Positions 7,190-13,485 of a DNA stretch of 17,221 nt are shown here, in pieces. Position 1 is the stretch's first letter. Every line of letters begins with the position of its first letter. Source of the DNA: RUG11551 sp045546875. Lineage in GTDB: Bacteria; Planctomycetota; Planctomycetia; Pirellulales; Thermoguttaceae. Under the pieces are notes generated by a model. That model had not been told where the DNA came from, made no database searches, and saw only the letters and a program-made list of their open reading frames with translations. Location of the stretch: positions 1 to 17,221 of the forward strand of contig JAZQDP010000285.1 in assembly GCA_045546875.1 (NCBI GenBank). Direction: 5' to 3'. Position numbers and translations under genes: made by a program.

Positions 7190-8386
7190 ATGATCGATAA
7201 TCCTTCTATTAACGAATCGCCTCGAACGTCTATTGAGATAGTTATGCCAGATTTTGATTCCTATTTAACGGAATTAATTATTAAGCTGGACAATTTACGT
7301 TTAAAAGAAACTTGGGAAGGAACAACTCCAAAGCCGCTATTTCAGCAGTTTAAAACTGTTTTATTTATGCTGGAAAGCGTTGCGACGGCGCGAATTGAGG
7401 GAAACCATACAACCGTTCTGGAATACGTCAATTCCAAAATTGACGATTTACAGCCCAAGCCTTACGGAATCAGAGAGATTTATAATCTGGAAAATGCGCT
7501 GCAGTTTATTGAGCAGAATGCGAATTATCCAATCAACCGCATGTTCATCAGTCATTTGCATAAAATGATTATGGACGGTTTGCCGTTGGACGAGGTGGGC
7601 GACGTTACCCCTGGCGAATACCGCAAAGAAAACGTTGCTATTCTGAAATCAGTTCATCAGCCGCCGGATGCCATTCAGGTCAATGACTATATGGAAGAAC
7701 TGATAGGCTTTATCGACAAGCAGGTTCCGAATCGTTTTGAACTGCTTAAAACGGCAATTGCGCATCATCGTTTTGTATGGATTCACCCGTTTACCAATGG
7801 CAACGGACGAACGGCGCGGTTATTAACCTACGCGATGTTGGTTAAATATGGTTTTGCTGTTGAATCCGGGAGAATTGTCAATCCCGCCGCGGTTTTCTGC
7901 TCAACCCGCGAAGAGTATTATAAATATTTGGGTTTAGCAGACGAATCGCTCAAAACCGGCAATAAAGTGGGTATGCTCCAATGGTGCGAGTACATGCTGA
8001 CAGGAATAAAAAAAGAAACGGAGAATATTAATCGTCTGACTGATTACAACTTCGTAAAAACGAAGCTGTTGCTTCCAACAATAAAACGAGCTAAAGACAA
8101 CGCTTTCTTATCTTCCAACGAATATTTACTTTTGGAGAAAGCGGCTCAGTGTCAAATGCCGTTTCGCGCTGGAGACGTGAAAGACGTCTTTTCCAGACAA
8201 GGAGCGAAAAATGCAACGTTATTGACGTCCAGAACTATTAAGTCGCTTCGGGACAAAAAAATACTCGTTCAGGAAAAAGATAACAATCGCGCTTATTACA
8301 TTCAATTCGACAACAATCCCCTTTTGCGTGGACTGCTTCAAGCCATGGATGAAGCTGGAATTCTGCCGATTGATCCCAATTCGTAA
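7190..8386 (+). CDS. Fic family protein (class II) with C-terminal winged helix
   Basis: Fic enzymes usually transfer AMP from ATP to a Ser/Thr/Tyr of a target protein. The 398 residues include the complete active-site motif HPFTNGNGRTAR (199-210), with the catalytic H199 and the phosphate-binding GNGR. The inhibitory-helix motif TARIEG (66-71) lies before the Fic core, which makes it a class II, self-inhibited Fic with E70 as the inhibitory glutamate. Residues 95-190 form the usual helical Fic/DOC N-terminal part. The last 90 residues (ILLLEKAAQ-like helix, then TLLTSRTIKSLRDKKILVQ) read as a winged helix-turn-helix, as in SoFic-type proteins. The ATG at 7190 fits the promoter at 7115-7142; a Shine-Dalgarno sequence is not seen. 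No antitoxin-like gene is adjacent, which fits built-in inhibition. The target is unknown. Confidence 0.93.
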   Translation: MIDNPSINESPRTSIEIVMPDFDSYLTELIIKLDNLRLKETWEGTTPKPLFQQFKTVLFMLESVATARIEGNHTTVLEYVNSKIDDLQPKPYGIREIYNLENALQFIEQNANYPINRMFISHLHKMIMDGLPLDEVGDVTPGEYRKENVAILKSVHQPPDAIQVNDYMEELIGFIDKQVPNRFELLKTAIAHHRFVWIHPFTNGNGRTARLLTYAMLVKYGFAVESGRIVNPAAVFCSTREEYYKYLGLADESLKTGNKVGMLQWCEYMLTGIKKETENINRLTDYNFVKTKLLLPTIKRAKDNAFLSSNEYLLLEKAAQCQMPFRAGDVKDVFSRQGAKNATLLTSRTIKSLRDKKILVQEKDNNRAYYIQFDNNPLLRGLLQAMDEAGILPIDPNS

Positions 8387-8619
8387 GGACGCTGTTCACT
8401 TCCAGGCAACGCTAGTCAATTCGAAAGGCGGAATTATTGGTAATGCGAGTCGGGAAAGTGAGTTCCCGGGCGTGAACGAAGCAAGTTTGCAGCCCGGAAG
8501 CCCAAAAAACTCCCGATAGACGCTTCCCACTAGCAATCTTCCAAACCGGGTGTTAATCGCTCGCGCGACTATTGTTCTACATTAGTATTCCTGCTAATGC
8601 TATTGACGTCGTGCGATTT

Positions 8620-8654
8620 AATTGCTAATTGCCAACTATAAATTGGTAATTAAT
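8620..8654. repeat. AATTGCN heptad array
   Basis: Five units in a 7-base register: AATTGCT, AATTGCC, AACTATA, AATTGGT, AATTAAT. The period equals that of the NNAGCTA arrays, with a different core. Confidence 0.55.
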
Positions 8655-8732
8655 TCTTGTGTTGTCGGCTTGTAAAATTATACAATATCTTTATTTTTCT
8701 TATAATTTTCAATATTCCTGTTATTCCCCCCC

Positions 8733-8761
8733 TTGATATACATATAATAAATAAATATAAT
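8733..8761 (+). promoter_or_regulatory. Promoter of the small membrane-protein operon
   Basis: TTGATA (8733-8738) and a perfect TATAAT (8756-8761) are separated by 17 bases. The transcript would have a leader of about 120 bases before the first gene at 8891. Confidence 0.75.
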
Positions 8762-8890
8762 GTATAATGATAAAAATAAAACGCCTGAAATAATCAAAGA
8801 AATTTTTTTGAAAATTTCGGTAACAATCGGAACGTCTGATTCGTATATATAACATCAAACAAATAACCACAAACAACAAGGAGTTAAAAG

Positions 8891-9268
8891 ATGGATCCGA
8901 AAGAATTGCCTTACGATGTAAAACGCAAATTGATTACCATTTCCGAACGTCTGCCAGCCAACAAGCAAGCTGCCTTTTGCCAAAACGCAGGACAAAGAAT
9001 TTGCTCGATGGCAAGCGAGTTTGTTTCAGACTACAAATATACGATCTTTTACAGCGTAGTTGGGGTTGCCCTCGGCGCCTTTATTCAACATAGCGTTAGA
9101 CAAATTTGGGGCATTGGTTGGTTAGTTGGTCCAATTGTTGACACTTTGCCAGTGATTTTCGGTTTGGGAGGCGCAGCAAAAGGCTATTGCAAAGACTGCG
9201 ATGAAGCGGCAATAAAAGAGCGGGTTCGTCGCATTGTTCAAGAAGAGTTAGAACGCGCTAGGGCGTAA
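8891..9268 (+). CDS. Small two-helix membrane protein, unknown function
   Basis: A GGAG seven bases before the ATG at 8891 and a near-consensus promoter support a real gene. The 125-residue product has a charged N-terminal part (1-48) with two cysteines. A hydrophobic segment (about 50-67, YTIFYSVVGVALGAFI) and a second one (about 73-96, with GIGWLVGPIVDTLPVIFGLGG) follow. It ends in a charged amphipathic helix (DEAAIKERVRRIVQEELERARA) preceded by CKDC. I do not recognise the family. The layout is that of a small inner-membrane protein with both ends on the same side. It leads a cassette with two glycine-zipper peptides, 104 bases upstream of the first of them. Confidence 0.75.
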   Translation: MDPKELPYDVKRKLITISERLPANKQAAFCQNAGQRICSMASEFVSDYKYTIFYSVVGVALGAFIQHSVRQIWGIGWLVGPIVDTLPVIFGLGGAAKGYCKDCDEAAIKERVRRIVQEELERARA

Positions 9269-9372
9269 CAATAACGTCAGTTATATCGTTAAAATTATCA
9301 ACTTCACAGGTTAGAAGAATATAAACGCGTTAAGTCCCCTGTATGGAAATTGAAATCGAGAGATAAACAAAT

Positions 9373-9651
9373 ATGAATAATAGCGAAAAGACCAAATTAG
9401 CGACTGATACAGTTAACGGAGCCATTGCCGGCGGCATGATTGGCGGGGCGACAGGAATCGCGACCGGCGTTGCCATGACAACTGTAACAACGACGTCATG
9501 GTGGATCTTTACTACAACGGCAACAGTTATTGCTCCATGGGCTGTGGCTGGATGCGTTGTTGGCGGAGCAGCCATTGCGGGAATTGCAAGTGCAATAAAA
9601 TCCAAAAGAGATATTGACTATGTTAATGAGCATTTCGAAAACAAGGAGTAA
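9373..9651 (+). CDS. Glycine-zipper membrane protein, paralogue 1
   Basis: This 92-residue protein starts with a short polar segment and continues with glycine-rich hydrophobic sequence: GAIAGGMIGGATGIATG (about 16-32), then a Thr-rich hydrophobic stretch TTSWWIFTTTATVIAPWAVAG (40-60) and GGAAIAGIASAIK (64-76). It ends in a charged tail with RDIDYVNEHFENKE. GxxxG spacing throughout suggests tight helix packing and self-assembly in a membrane. The next gene is a clear paralogue with the same central block, so the pair arose by duplication. The family is not one I can name. Glycine zippers occur in pore-forming toxins, bacteriocins, holin-like and membrane-organising proteins, so a specific role cannot be given. 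Its stop codon is three bases from the start of the paralogue. Confidence 0.78.
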   Translation: MNNSEKTKLATDTVNGAIAGGMIGGATGIATGVAMTTVTTTSWWIFTTTATVIAPWAVAGCVVGGAAIAGIASAIKSKRDIDYVNEHFENKE

Positions 9652-9654
9652 CGT

Positions 9655-9894
9655 ATGAGTTCACGAATTACAGAAGTTGCTAAAGACGCTGTTGTCGGCG
9701 GTGCGTTGGGTGGCGCAGGCGGCATTCTCACCGGAGCCGCTTTGACGACGGTTTCAACAACGTCTTGGGTGTTTTTTACGACAACTGCGGTCGTTATCGC
9801 TCCGTGGGCGTTGGCAGGTTTCGTTGCCGCCGGCGCCGTAGGGGGAGCAGTAAATGCGTTAATGAAGCCAAAAGATCCGATTGATATTGACTAA
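9655..9894 (+). CDS. Glycine-zipper membrane protein, paralogue 2
   Basis: The 79-residue product aligns along its length with the preceding protein. AVVGGALGGAGGILTGAA matches the first glycine-zipper block, and TTVSTTSWVFFTTTAVVIAP is nearly the same as its Thr/Trp block. WALAGFVAAGAVGGA then corresponds to the second zipper. The tail is short and acidic (KPKDPIDID), where the paralogue has a longer charged tail. A GGAG (9645-9648) inside the end of the upstream gene and a three-base gap point to coupled translation, and possibly a fixed ratio of the two products. Two similar but unequal partners recall two-component membrane assemblies; this is inference. Confidence 0.78.
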   Translation: MSSRITEVAKDAVVGGALGGAGGILTGAALTTVSTTSWVFFTTTAVVIAPWALAGFVAAGAVGGAVNALMKPKDPIDID

Positions 9895-10140
9895 CGGCGC
9901 TATACGTGTAATGCACCGTTTACTCTGACGTTGATTTCAAATCGGTTGACAAGACGTCTCAGGAAGAGAGAACATACGTGTATTTGAGAGTGTTGCTTCT
10001 CGAATGAGAATTTTGTTAATCCCAATTTTGTTACACAAGGTCAGTTCCAGATACAACAACTTCAAGAGCGATTGCGATTCCTTAAAATCGCTTGTGGTTG
10101 GAGCTGATTTGGTTGCCACCCGGGGATGATCTACATTCGA

Positions 10141-10180
10141 GCGCGTTTTCGACTATCGCAACGCGCGTTATTTTTCCCTT
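10141..10180 (+). terminator. Terminator of the small membrane-protein operon
   Basis: A perfect 7-base stem, GCGCGTT (10141-10147) with AACGCGC (10160-10166), is followed by GTTATTTTTCCC on the + strand. It reads as an intrinsic terminator about 250 bases after the last small gene. Confidence 0.65.
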
Positions 10181-10234
10181 CTTGGCGTTGTTTTTTCGCC
10201 TAAAACGAATGCGAACGGCGCCAAGTCTAATCCC

Positions 10235-10280
10235 CATTGATAAATGTTGCGCTTGACTGGATAACAACGATAGATAATAA
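10235..10280 (+). promoter_or_regulatory. TGATAAATGT-box promoter with no clear gene
   Basis: CATTGATAAATGTTG (10235-10249) is followed after three bases by TTGACT (10253-10258) and, 16 bases on, by TAATAA (10275-10280). Box, three-base gap, -35 and 16-base spacer copy the layout of the fic promoter. No convincing reading frame follows before the convergent RNase gene, so it may drive a small RNA. Confidence 0.55.
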
Positions 10281-10284
10281 AAGA

Positions 10285-10458
10285 AAGTTTAATCGTAACC
10301 TACACCTTTAGGCATGGAAGCTGAAAATAACATGAAAAATTATTAAAACGCACGAATTCCTATACCCTCCCATCCTTCTAAAGAGACAAGGAGGGAATAA
10401 AAGGGAAAGCGTTTTTGTGAGAAGCTTTTTCTAACCCCCCAGATAAATCTGGGGGGTT
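10285..10458 (+). ncRNA. Possible small RNA
   Basis: This stretch starts just after the orphan promoter and ends at the perfect palindrome at 10433-10458. It contains one further stem (CCCTCC/GGAGGG, 10365-10395) and no credible reading frame. I do not recognise an RNA family. Called only from promoter, stem and end hairpin. Confidence 0.3.
10433..10458. terminator. Perfect palindrome between convergent transcripts
   Basis: AACCCCCCAGAT (10433-10444) and ATCTGGGGGGTT (10447-10458) form an uninterrupted 12-base dyad with a two-base centre. It lies 67 bases past the RNase stop codon and at the end of the possible small RNA. Neither strand has a clear T-run after the stem, so a bidirectional terminator is likely but not proven. 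Confidence 0.55.
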
Positions 10459-10524
10459 GCGAAAAGATTAAATGCATTTCTCAAACGCTCATGATTGTTA
10501 GAAAGTATGCGCGTCCTAGCGCTC

Positions 10525-12075
10525 TTAGTTGTTCTTAATAAACACTTCCTGACCGGCTTCGTTAAAGTAGCGAATGTCGGCATATTCTGGCGAAACGCCG
10601 AATTTAGAACGAATTTGAACGTGGATGTCGCCATTTTTCTCCAGCTCGATAATTTTATCTCGCATTTTGTTGTTGAGACAATCGGCAACAGCGGCTTCCA
10701 CTTCCACCTCAACATGATGAATAGCATCCGCTTCGCTGGCTAAAATGAGCGTTCTGAGAGCGTCCAGAGCCATATTTTCGACAGATTTTACCGAACCCGT
10801 TCCGTGACAGTATGGGCATTCCTGGAACGTGGAACGTCCGACGCTGGGGCGAATGCGCTGGCGCGTCATTTCTATCAAACCGAAAGGACTGGTGCGAAGA
10901 ATCTTCGTTTTCGCTCTGTCGCGTTTGACCGCATCGCGCAAAGCGCGTTCGACGTCCCGGCGGTGTTTGTCCTTTCGCATGTCGATAAAGTCGTTGACAA
11001 TGACGCCGCCCAGGTCGCGCAGACGAAGCTGTCGGGCGATTTCTTTCGCTGCTTGCAGGTTCATCCGGTACGCGGTTTCCTCTGCGTTATCGTCTGCCCG
11101 GAAGTTGCCGCTGTTGACGTCAATGGCAACCAGGGCTTCCGCCTGATCAATAACAATCGACCCGCCTTGCGGCAGAGGAACGATACGCTTTTGAATCTTC
11201 TCAATTTCTTTATCGAGATTGAACTTGTGGAAAATCGGCTCTTTGCCTTCGTAAAGCTGAATTCTGTCGGCGCATTTCGGCATGACCTGCTGAACGAAAT
11301 CGCGCGCGCGTTCGTAAGCGGCGGGATCGTCAATAAGAACAGTGTCGAATTCCGTTGAGAAGATGTCGCGAATGGTGCGGATAATCATGTCCGACTCTTC
11401 GTAGATGGCGACGGGGCCGGGAATGCGTTTGACGCGTTTGGCGATGTTCTTCCACAGACGCATTAAATACGTCATGTCGCGCGCCAGCTCTTTTTTCATA
11501 CGGTCTGCGCCAGCTGTGCGGACGATAAATCCAAGCCCCTTGGGCGGGTTGAGTTCCAGCATGACGTCGCGCAGTTTGCGGCGGACTTCTTCGTCTTCGA
11601 TTTTTCGGGAAACGCCGACGCGTTCCATGGCGGGCATGAGAACCAGGTAACGTCCCGGGATGCTGATGTACGTTGACAGCGTCGGACCTTTGGAGCCAAG
11701 CCCTTCCTTGATAACCTGAACGAGAATCTCGTCGCCGCGGTGTAACACGTCTTGAATCGGCGGTTTAACGCGCGGTCTTGCGCCGGGGCGCTGATGTCTG
11801 CTGGGACGTTCTTCTTCGTATGGTGTTGACCCCTGCTTGAAATACGACGGTTCCAGGTCGCTAATGTGCAAAAAGCCGTTGCGTCCGACGCCGAAGTCAA
11901 TAAACGCCGCCTGAATGCTCGGTTCCAGATTGACGACAACGCCTTTGTAGATGTTCCCGACGTAGTTGTCTGCGCCGGTGTGTTCGATGTAAAGCTCTTC
12001 CAGAGTCCCGTCTTCAACAATCGCGATACGGCTTTCTTCCGGCTGAGAAACGTTGATAAGCATTTCCTGCTTCAT
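10525..12075 (-). CDS. rng: Ribonuclease E/G family endoribonuclease
   Basis: RNase E/G cuts single-stranded RNA in mRNA decay and rRNA/tRNA maturation. The 516-residue protein starts with the S1-like RNA-binding domain (about 35-130: GNIYKGVVVNLEPSIQAAFIDFG, then GFLHISDL), which has a basic, proline-rich insert near 80-105. The catalytic domain holds both metal-binding aspartates, D319 in VAIDVNSG and D362 in IVNDFIDM. The zinc-link CPYC (C420, C423) in ECPYCHGTG is present. The protein ends soon after, like RNase G and unlike E. coli RNase E, so no long degradosome scaffold is attached. AAAGGGG lies ten bases before the ATG at 12075. It is downstream of the DUF2344 gene on the same strand, separated by 315 bases full of heptad repeats. 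The symbol reflects the short form; rne would be an alternative. Confidence 0.95.
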   Translation of the reverse strand: MKQEMLINVSQPEESRIAIVEDGTLEELYIEHTGADNYVGNIYKGVVVNLEPSIQAAFIDFGVGRNGFLHISDLEPSYFKQGSTPYEEERPSRHQRPGARPRVKPPIQDVLHRGDEILVQVIKEGLGSKGPTLSTYISIPGRYLVLMPAMERVGVSRKIEDEEVRRKLRDVMLELNPPKGLGFIVRTAGADRMKKELARDMTYLMRLWKNIAKRVKRIPGPVAIYEESDMIIRTIRDIFSTEFDTVLIDDPAAYERARDFVQQVMPKCADRIQLYEGKEPIFHKFNLDKEIEKIQKRIVPLPQGGSIVIDQAEALVAIDVNSGNFRADDNAEETAYRMNLQAAKEIARQLRLRDLGGVIVNDFIDMRKDKHRRDVERALRDAVKRDRAKTKILRTSPFGLIEMTRQRIRPSVGRSTFQECPYCHGTGSVKSVENMALDALRTLILASEADAIHHVEVEVEAAVADCLNNKMRDKIIELEKNGDIHVQIRSKFGVSPEYADIRYFNEAGQEVFIKNN

Positions 12076-12093
12076 GATAATAAAACCCCTTTC

Positions 12094-12128
12094 TGAGCTA
12101 CCAGCTATTAGCCTCTAGCTATTAGCTT
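12094..12128. repeat. NNAGCTA heptad array C
   Basis: Five units in register: TGAGCTA, CCAGCTA, TTAGCCT, CTAGCTA, TTAGCTT. It lies about 20 bases upstream of the RNase E/G start codon (minus strand). Confidence 0.75.
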
Positions 12129-12170
12129 GATAAACCTGATTCTTGCATTATCGCAAGAATGGGGAATAAC

Positions 12171-12205
12171 CAAGCTGGCAGCCAGGAACTAGAAGCTGGA
12201 AGCTT
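12171..12205. repeat. NNAGCTA heptad array D
   Basis: Five degenerate units in register: CAAGCTG, GCAGCCA, GGAACTA, GAAGCTG, GAAGCTT. Its right part forms the hairpin AGAAGCT-GGA-AGCTTCT. Confidence 0.6.
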
Positions 12206-12299
12206 CTATCTTTCATAGGAATAGTCGGCGAAAAGATCGACCCGAAAGAAATGGAGCTTCAAAAGACCTGACGCCTTACCGTCAGTGAGATGAACAAGG

Positions 12300-12334
12300 G
12301 GAGCTTTTAGCTGTTAGCTATTAGCCATTAGCTT
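12300..12334. repeat. NNAGCTA heptad array E
   Basis: Five units in register: GGAGCTT, TTAGCTG, TTAGCTA, TTAGCCA, TTAGCTT. The middle units differ at one or two positions only. Confidence 0.75.
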
Positions 12335-12356
12335 GTACTTTCTATGCTCTCGACTT

Positions 12357-12400
12357 TTAGCTATTAAAGCCGAGAAGCAAAATAATCAAGCTAGGAGCTA
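12357..12400. repeat. NNAGCTA heptad array F (broken)
   Basis: TTAGCTA (12357-12363) and the pair CAAGCTA, GGAGCTA (12387-12400) share the core, with unrelated sequence between them. The last pair contains the TAG stop of the DUF2344 gene (12393-12391, minus strand) and encodes its final residues. Confidence 0.55.
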
Positions 12401-13239
12401 ATCTCTATATCTTCCCTTGTTCCGCGAAGCAGAGGAGTCAGACCGGCGGCGGGACCGCTCGTTTCCGGAACTGGCGTCAAACCGGTTAAATTCAAAATGT
12501 CTTTGTACGTAACCGCGCCCTGAGTTTCGTCCGCCTTGAGTGTAAAGCGAAGGAAATCCTCTTTGAGCAGCGGGGCGTCTTCGGAATCGTCGTCAAGAGC
12601 CGATTCTGAAGGACTGAACTGCGTAACAACGCTCATGTCCAAAACGGCGGACTGAACATTTTTGTTCTCGCAGGTCAGCTGACCCGACAAGGTCGGTTCC
12701 TGATTGGACGTGGGTGGCGCCGAAACTGGCTTTTTCGGAGGCATAACCTTGTCCTCCTGCCCGTGCGGCACGCTCCCGGATTGAATTTGTGTGATTTTTC
12801 CCTGAACGTCCGACCGCATGCCAGCCGGGATAGGGAATCGCCATGTATAGGAAACGGGGCGGGCTTTTTTCCGTCCTGTTTCAGGAATCGTCTGAGCGGA
12901 GTGGAACCGCAACCCACTTGCGGAACAGGCATTTAAGGACTCCTGCAATTCGACCGGATTGTACTCAATCGCGGTTTCCAATTCCATGATTTCGTTCAGA
13001 CCTTCTACGCCCAGCGGCAGCGCGCTGGGAAAACTGACTTTCGGCTTCGGATGAAATCCCTGACTCATGGCGACTTGAACTTTCGCAACCTTAAGCAGGC
13101 GCAGCATGTAGTTCATCAAATCGCGATGACCCAGAAATCGCAAATCTCCGTCTTTTTGAAATCTCAATCGAATTCGATGACGAGTCTCAGGCGCTGAGGA
13201 ATTATTATTCTGGCAGCTTTTATTCTTTTTGTTTCCCAT
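12391..13239 (-). CDS. DUF2344 / TIGR03936 family protein
   Basis: This 282-residue protein belongs to the DUF2344 group, which occurs either fused to or next to a B12-binding radical SAM protein; its biochemical role is unsettled. After a polar N-terminus the family blocks are clear: RHRIRLRFQKDGDLRFLGHRDL (20-41), SQGFHPKPKVSF (59-70) and ALPLGVEG (73-80). Residues 160-230 are a low-complexity, Ser/Pro/Gln-rich linker. It is followed by a conserved-looking C-terminus (LRFTLKADE, YKDILNLTGL) and the tail EDIEISS. The radical SAM partner is not in the window. RNase E/G follows on the same strand, a pairing I remember from other bacteria. The gene has its own promoter and a structured leader. 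Its stop codon lies in a heptad array, so the very C-terminus may be recent. Confidence 0.85.
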   Translation of the reverse strand: MGNKKNKSCQNNNSSAPETRHRIRLRFQKDGDLRFLGHRDLMNYMLRLLKVAKVQVAMSQGFHPKPKVSFPSALPLGVEGLNEIMELETAIEYNPVELQESLNACSASGLRFHSAQTIPETGRKKARPVSYTWRFPIPAGMRSDVQGKITQIQSGSVPHGQEDKVMPPKKPVSAPPTSNQEPTLSGQLTCENKNVQSAVLDMSVVTQFSPSESALDDDSEDAPLLKEDFLRFTLKADETQGAVTYKDILNLTGLTPVPETSGPAAGLTPLLRGTREDIEISS

Positions 13240-13249
13240 AGAACTCGTC

Positions 13250-13276
13250 CTGACGCCTGCGCCGTGCAGACGTCAG
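13250..13276 (-). promoter_or_regulatory. Leader hairpin directly before the DUF2344 start
   Basis: CTGACG and CTGC pair with GCAG and CGTCAG around GCCGT, with a single C/A mismatch. On the minus strand the stem ends next to the GGACGAG that precedes the ATG at 13239, so folding could affect translation. The outer stem CTGACG/CGTCAG also occurs at 12268-12285. Confidence 0.5.
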
Positions 13277-13301
13277 CTTGAAAAATGTGATTTATGTTAA
13301 G

Positions 13302-13321
13302 TTCAAGACAAACGTCTTGAA
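13302..13321 (-). promoter_or_regulatory. Second leader hairpin of the DUF2344 transcript
   Basis: A perfect 8-base stem, TTCAAGAC/GTCTTGAA, with a four-base loop lies between the promoter and the 13250-13276 hairpin. It could also act as the end of the ATPase transcript from 13486, though a T-run is missing. Confidence 0.45.
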
Positions 13322-13346
13322 GGAATTACTTTTGTTTATTATTTGT

Positions 13347-13374
13347 ATTATATATAAAATGATAAATTTGTAAA
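13347..13374 (-). promoter_or_regulatory. Promoter of the DUF2344 gene
   Basis: On the minus strand TTTACA (13374-13369) and a perfect TATAAT (13352-13347) are spaced by 16 bases. The transcript would carry a leader of about 100 bases with two hairpins before the start codon at 13239. Confidence 0.7.
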
Positions 13375-13485
13375 TAGGGATTATCTATATGATAAGACTG
13401 CTAATGTGGTAAGTATATTACATATAAACAAATTAGGGAAATTGTAGGTTTCTGATAATTCCCGGCAGCTTATGACTTTTGACGA

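Larger units (their letters stand above)
8387..8890. other. Intergenic region after fic
   Basis: No gene is supported. Just after fic there are overlapping GC-rich stems: GGGAA/TTCCC (8452-8467) and CCGGGC/GCCCGG (8466-8471, 8492-8497), followed by an A-run, a weak terminator candidate. An imperfect foldback lies at 8552-8625 (arms TTAATCGC.. and ..GCGATTTAA, inner ATTAG/CTAAT). A heptad array follows at 8620-8654, then AT-rich DNA with a strong promoter at 8733-8761. Confidence 0.6.
9895..10524. other. Intergenic region after the small membrane-protein operon
   Basis: Long open frames on both strands here look like chance. The supported elements are a terminator at 10141-10180, a weak stem CTTGGCG/CGCCAAG (10181-10187, 10219-10225), a promoter with a TGATAAATGT box (10235-10280), a stem CCCTCC/GGAGGG (10365-10370, 10390-10395) and a perfect palindrome at 10433-10458. 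A 41-codon + strand frame at 10004-10129 is noted but not called. The stretch from about 10285 to 10458 could be a small RNA. Confidence 0.55.
12076..12390. other. Spacer between the DUF2344 and RNase E/G genes, filled with repeats
   Basis: No reading frame is supported. The stretch consists of four heptad arrays (listed separately) with three perfect short hairpins between them: ATTCTTGC-ATTATC-GCAAGAAT (12139-12160), AGAAGCT-GGA-AGCTTCT (12191-12207) and CTGACG-CCTTAC-CGTCAG (12268-12285). If the two genes are co-transcribed, this whole spacer is in the RNase leader, where structure could affect RNase self-control. Confidence 0.65.

Noticed and set aside
8552..8625. Integron attC-like site or riboswitch
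   Set aside because: The foldback is imperfect, lacks the RYYYAAC/GTTRRRY core sites, and does not resemble a known aptamer.
8829..8850. ECF-type promoter (GGAAC) before the small membrane-protein genes
   Set aside because: GGAAC is present, but no matching -10 motif is found at the normal distance; the housekeeping promoter at 8733-8761 is much better.
10004..10129. 41-codon + strand frame starting MRILLIPILLHK
   Set aside because: No ribosome binding site and no recognisable family; frames of this length are expected by chance. It lies between the last small gene and the terminator, so it is worth a conservation check.
9937..10267. Two overlapping minus-strand frames of about 60 codons
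   Set aside because: They have no start signals, contradict the direction of the operon and terminator, and the products resemble nothing known to me.
12094..12400. CRISPR array
   Set aside because: The unit is 7 bases with no spacers and no cas genes are nearby.
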